DNA of 64,000 nucleotides from Candidatus Gastranaerophilales bacterium (GTDB taxonomy: Bacteria > Cyanobacteriota > Vampirovibrionia > Gastranaerophilales > Gastranaerophilaceae), in assembly GCA_944326685.1 (NCBI GenBank), contig CALVEV010000005.1:1-64000 (forward strand), in the 5' to 3' direction. Below the pieces are notes generated by a model. It did not search any database. It was not told the origin of the DNA and worked only from the letters and a program-made list of their open reading frames with translations. A program made the position numbers and the translations under genes. Positions 61,807-64,000 of this stretch are shown one piece after another; the stretch's first letter is position 1, and each line of letters begins with the position of its first letter.

Positions 61807-62913
61807 ATGTGTAGAATTGGTGCAATTAAATCAAAGGATTATGTATATCCATCAATGGCTTTAAAATTAATGCGTTCTCAACAAGAGGGGCATGATGATT
61901 CAGGCTTTGCTTTTGTTATGCAAGATTTAGGTGGAATATTTGAAACTTACAAAGATTTACCTTGTCTTTCTATGGCTGCAACTGTTCAGGGAACAAGACT
62001 TGCAGAAGATATCTTACACGATATAGGCTTTTCTAGGGTATTGCAGTGGACACCTGATATTCAAAATCAAAAAGGTTTAAAAATATCTCCAATGCAAAAT
62101 TATGTCTTTGAAATTTTACAATATCCTAAGAGTCATAAATATGCGACAAAAGAGGAAAAAGAAGAATTATTAATTGATACTAATCTTAAAATAAGAAAAG
62201 CTTTAGAAGAAAATAATTCTGGATATATTTATTCATTTTGGCCTGATATATTAACATTGAAAGAAATAGGTAGTCCTAAAGATATTGGAACATATTTTAA
62301 TCTATGGAATGATAAGGAAAGTCCAAAAGCAAAAATTATTACTGCACAGTGTAGACAAAATACAAATTATGATATTGTAAGATATGCTGCGCATCCATTT
62401 ACTCTTGAAGGGTATACAGTTTTAGTTAATGGTGAAAATACTTTTTATGAAAAGAATAAATTGTATCAACAAGAACTTTATAAAGGTTATGTTGGGTTTG
62501 AATCAGATTCGCAATGTTTCTTGTATACTCTGCATTATGTAAATAAGATTTTAAAATGGCCTTTGAAGTATTTTATGCATGTTATAAACCCATTACCATA
62601 TAATGATATAGAATCTCGAAAAGATAGCGAAATTTTACTTCGAATAAAAGCCTCATTAGAACATTTAGAAACGAATGGACCTAATGCGGTATTGGCAGTA
62701 AATCCTGATGGAGAATTAATGTGTGTATGTGACCCTAAAAAATTACGTCCTGTAGTTGTAGGTCAAGATAATGGAACTGTTATAATTACTTCAGAAGTAG
62801 CTGGGGTTAATGATATAATGCCTAAGAGAAAAATATCACTTGATATTTATCCAAAAGAAAGAGAAATGATAGTTATAAAGAATGATTTATCGGTGGAAAG
62901 ATGGCAGCAATAA
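61807..62913 (+). CDS. Glutamate synthase amidotransferase subunit (class II GATase)
   Basis: Protein of 368 residues beginning MCRIGAIKSKD, so Cys2 becomes the nucleophile after Met removal, as in Ntn glutamine amidotransferases. GHDDSGFAF, RYAAHPFTLEGYTVLVNGEN and GFESDSQCFLYTLHYV follow the GltB GATase plan. In large GltB enzymes this domain is part of one chain; here it is a separate protein, as in archaeal-type split glutamate synthases. The downstream gene overlaps by 13 nt and encodes the synthase part. The transcript is probably leaderless. Confidence 0.88.
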   Translation: MCRIGAIKSKDYVYPSMALKLMRSQQEGHDDSGFAFVMQDLGGIFETYKDLPCLSMAATVQGTRLAEDILHDIGFSRVLQWTPDIQNQKGLKISPMQNYVFEILQYPKSHKYATKEEKEELLIDTNLKIRKALEENNSGYIYSFWPDILTLKEIGSPKDIGTYFNLWNDKESPKAKIITAQCRQNTNYDIVRYAAHPFTLEGYTVLVNGENTFYEKNKLYQQELYKGYVGFESDSQCFLYTLHYVNKILKWPLKYFMHVINPLPYNDIESRKDSEILLRIKASLEHLETNGPNAVLAVNPDGELMCVCDPKKLRPVVVGQDNGTVIITSEVAGVNDIMPKRKISLDIYPKEREMIVIKNDLSVERWQQ

Positions 62914-64000
62914 AAATAAATGAATTAGATATAAATGATTTGCCTTGGATTGTAGAAGTAGATGAAGCTAAGTGTATCCAATGTGGAAAATGTGTTGCAT
63001 CTTGTTCTTTCAAAGCAATTAAACCTGCAATTGAACAACGAAAAAAAGTAGGCTCAATAGCAGAAAAGAATAAATTTGAAAAAGTTATTGTAATTAAACA
63101 AAATGTATCATTCAACGAGTATTGTAAAGGTTGTGGAATATGTACAAAAGTATGCCCTAATGGTGCAATAAAAATTAGAAGAAATCTTGAAGATAAATTT
63201 TCTATAAGATATCGAGCAGAAAAAGGTGATACGATAAAGAAAGGTGGGCGTTCTAATCTTAATACAGAAGGACGGACGTTAGATAAAATTAAAATTGGTC
63301 GAATTTCTCAAATGACAGATCCTTCTCTTGATGCAGTAAGGCACACTTTTGAAATTAAAACACCATTCGGAAGAGTTCTTTCAGCTGATAAATTGGATTT
63401 TAAAGTTGAAAATGGAGAAGTTAAGGAAACAAAATCATTGCCGCCAAATCGTTGGATTTATCCATTGATTATGGGGGATATGTCAATTGGTGCTGTATCT
63501 TGGAGAATGTGGGAAGCAATGGCTATTGCAACTGCATATCTTAATGAAGTAATGGGAATTCCAATTAGAATGTGTACAGGAGAAGGTGGAGTTCCATCAA
63601 AATTATTAAAATCTAAATATGTAAAATATATGATTCTCCAGATAGCATCAGGACATTTCGGCTGGAATAGAATAATTGATGCAATGCCTGATATGGTAGA
63701 AGATCCAGCAGGTATTCTAATCAAAATAGGACAAGGTGCAAAACCTGGGGATGGTGGTATGTTAATGGCAAATAAAGTTGCCAAATATATTCAAGAAATC
63801 AGAGGTGTACCTAAAGCTGATTTACTAAGTCCACCAAACCATCAAGGTTTATATTCTATTGAAGAAAGTGTTCAAAAGATGTTTTTATCAATGAATGCTG
63901 CATTTAATTTTAAAGTTCCTGTGGCAATAAAAGTTGCAGCATCATCAACAAGTGTTTCTGTATATAATAATCTTTTAAGAGATCCTTATAATATTGTTGG
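62901..64000 (+). CDS. Glutamate synthase central/FMN-binding subunit with ferredoxin domain (3' end outside window)
   Basis: Reads through to the right edge, at least 366 residues visible. The N-terminus has an 8-Cys ferredoxin region: CIQCGKCVASC and CKGCGICTKVCPNG. A linker leads into the synthase domain (NRWIYPLIMGDMSIGAVSWR, GEGGVPSKLL, GQGAKPGDGGML), which binds FMN in GltB enzymes. It starts at ATG 62901 inside the amidotransferase gene with GGTGG just upstream. The ferredoxin domains suggest electrons come from ferredoxin or a partner flavoprotein. A separate gltB-type C-terminal domain (GXGXG) may follow outside the window. Confidence 0.9.
   Translation, partial: MAAIKINELDINDLPWIVEVDEAKCIQCGKCVASCSFKAIKPAIEQRKKVGSIAEKNKFEKVIVIKQNVSFNEYCKGCGICTKVCPNGAIKIRRNLEDKFSIRYRAEKGDTIKKGGRSNLNTEGRTLDKIKIGRISQMTDPSLDAVRHTFEIKTPFGRVLSADKLDFKVENGEVKETKSLPPNRWIYPLIMGDMSIGAVSWRMWEAMAIATAYLNEVMGIPIRMCTGEGGVPSKLLKSKYVKYMILQIASGHFGWNRIIDAMPDMVEDPAGILIKIGQGAKPGDGGMLMANKVAKYIQEIRGVPKADLLSPPNHQGLYSIEESVQKMFLSMNAAFNFKVPVAIKVAASSTSVSVYNNLLRDPYNIV

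Overview
The window looks like chromosomal DNA of an AT-rich, anaerobic, gut-type relative of Cyanobacteria (Vampirovibrionia/Melainabacteria, probably Gastranaerophilales). This is an inference from gene content. The signs are an 11-subunit complex I without NuoE/F/G, a flavodiiron protein, DAP-type wall synthesis (lysA, a DapL-like aminotransferase, a MurE with the DAP-type motif), an MlaE/F/D lipid transporter, a GHL10-type secreted hydrolase, a split ferredoxin-type glutamate synthase, and small helical proteins starting MGLAASQARLL that I associate with this lineage. No rRNA, tRNA, CRISPR array, insertion sequence or prophage was seen.

Layout. 1-9.9 kb: the end of an MGLAASQ-type protein, a helicase-nuclease, carbonic anhydrase, a DtxR/MntR-type regulator, a His-rich membrane protein, a TolC-like protein, a DUF2023 protein, a degenerate trehalose-phosphatase-like protein and a repeat-containing membrane protein. 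Four similar 18-bp dyads (TGTTAGG-N5-CAAACA type) lie before the regulator, the His-rich gene and the DUF2023 gene and suggest a small metal regulon. 10-18.5 kb: GNAT, lysA-cdaA-yitT, a TPR lipoprotein next to lgt, hisS, a CooC-like ATPase and folD. 18.4-23.6 kb: two full MGLAASQ-type genes and another helical protein, der, hsp20, and about 1.2 kb of intergenic DNA packed with structured repeats and terminators read on the minus strand. 23.7-31.9 kb: a minus-strand run pyrH-frr-cdsA-rnc-rpe-mlaE-mlaF-mlaD, then an unknown protein with an HgdC-like activase and yraN. 32-47.5 kb: small secreted proteins, patatin, dnaE, ftsI-murE-nagA-ilvD, an M20 peptidase, a small Cys protein, a GHL10 hydrolase and a TPR protein. 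47.5-56.9 kb: the nuoABCDHIJKLMN operon. 56.9-64 kb: flavodiiron protein, a paralogue of the His-rich membrane protein, aminotransferase, an Orn/Lys/Arg decarboxylase and the first two genes of a split glutamate synthase.

How the parts connect. MurE, LysA and the DapL-like enzyme agree on a DAP-containing wall. Lgt sits with a lipoprotein substrate. Complex I without its NADH module, the flavodiiron protein and the ferredoxin-domain glutamate synthase suggest ferredoxin- or flavodoxin-centred anaerobic metabolism. Several genes (hisS, der, the GNAT gene, the glutamate-synthase amidotransferase gene, probably ftsI) have a -10 box 6-7 nt before the start codon and no ribosome binding site, which suggests leaderless mRNAs are common here.

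The most unusual material is the family of covarying hairpin elements behind the MGLAASQ-type genes, the flagellin-like conserved-end/variable-centre layout of those proteins, the four-site metal-regulator motif, and the pairing of an HgdC-like activase with an unrecognised duplicated protein.
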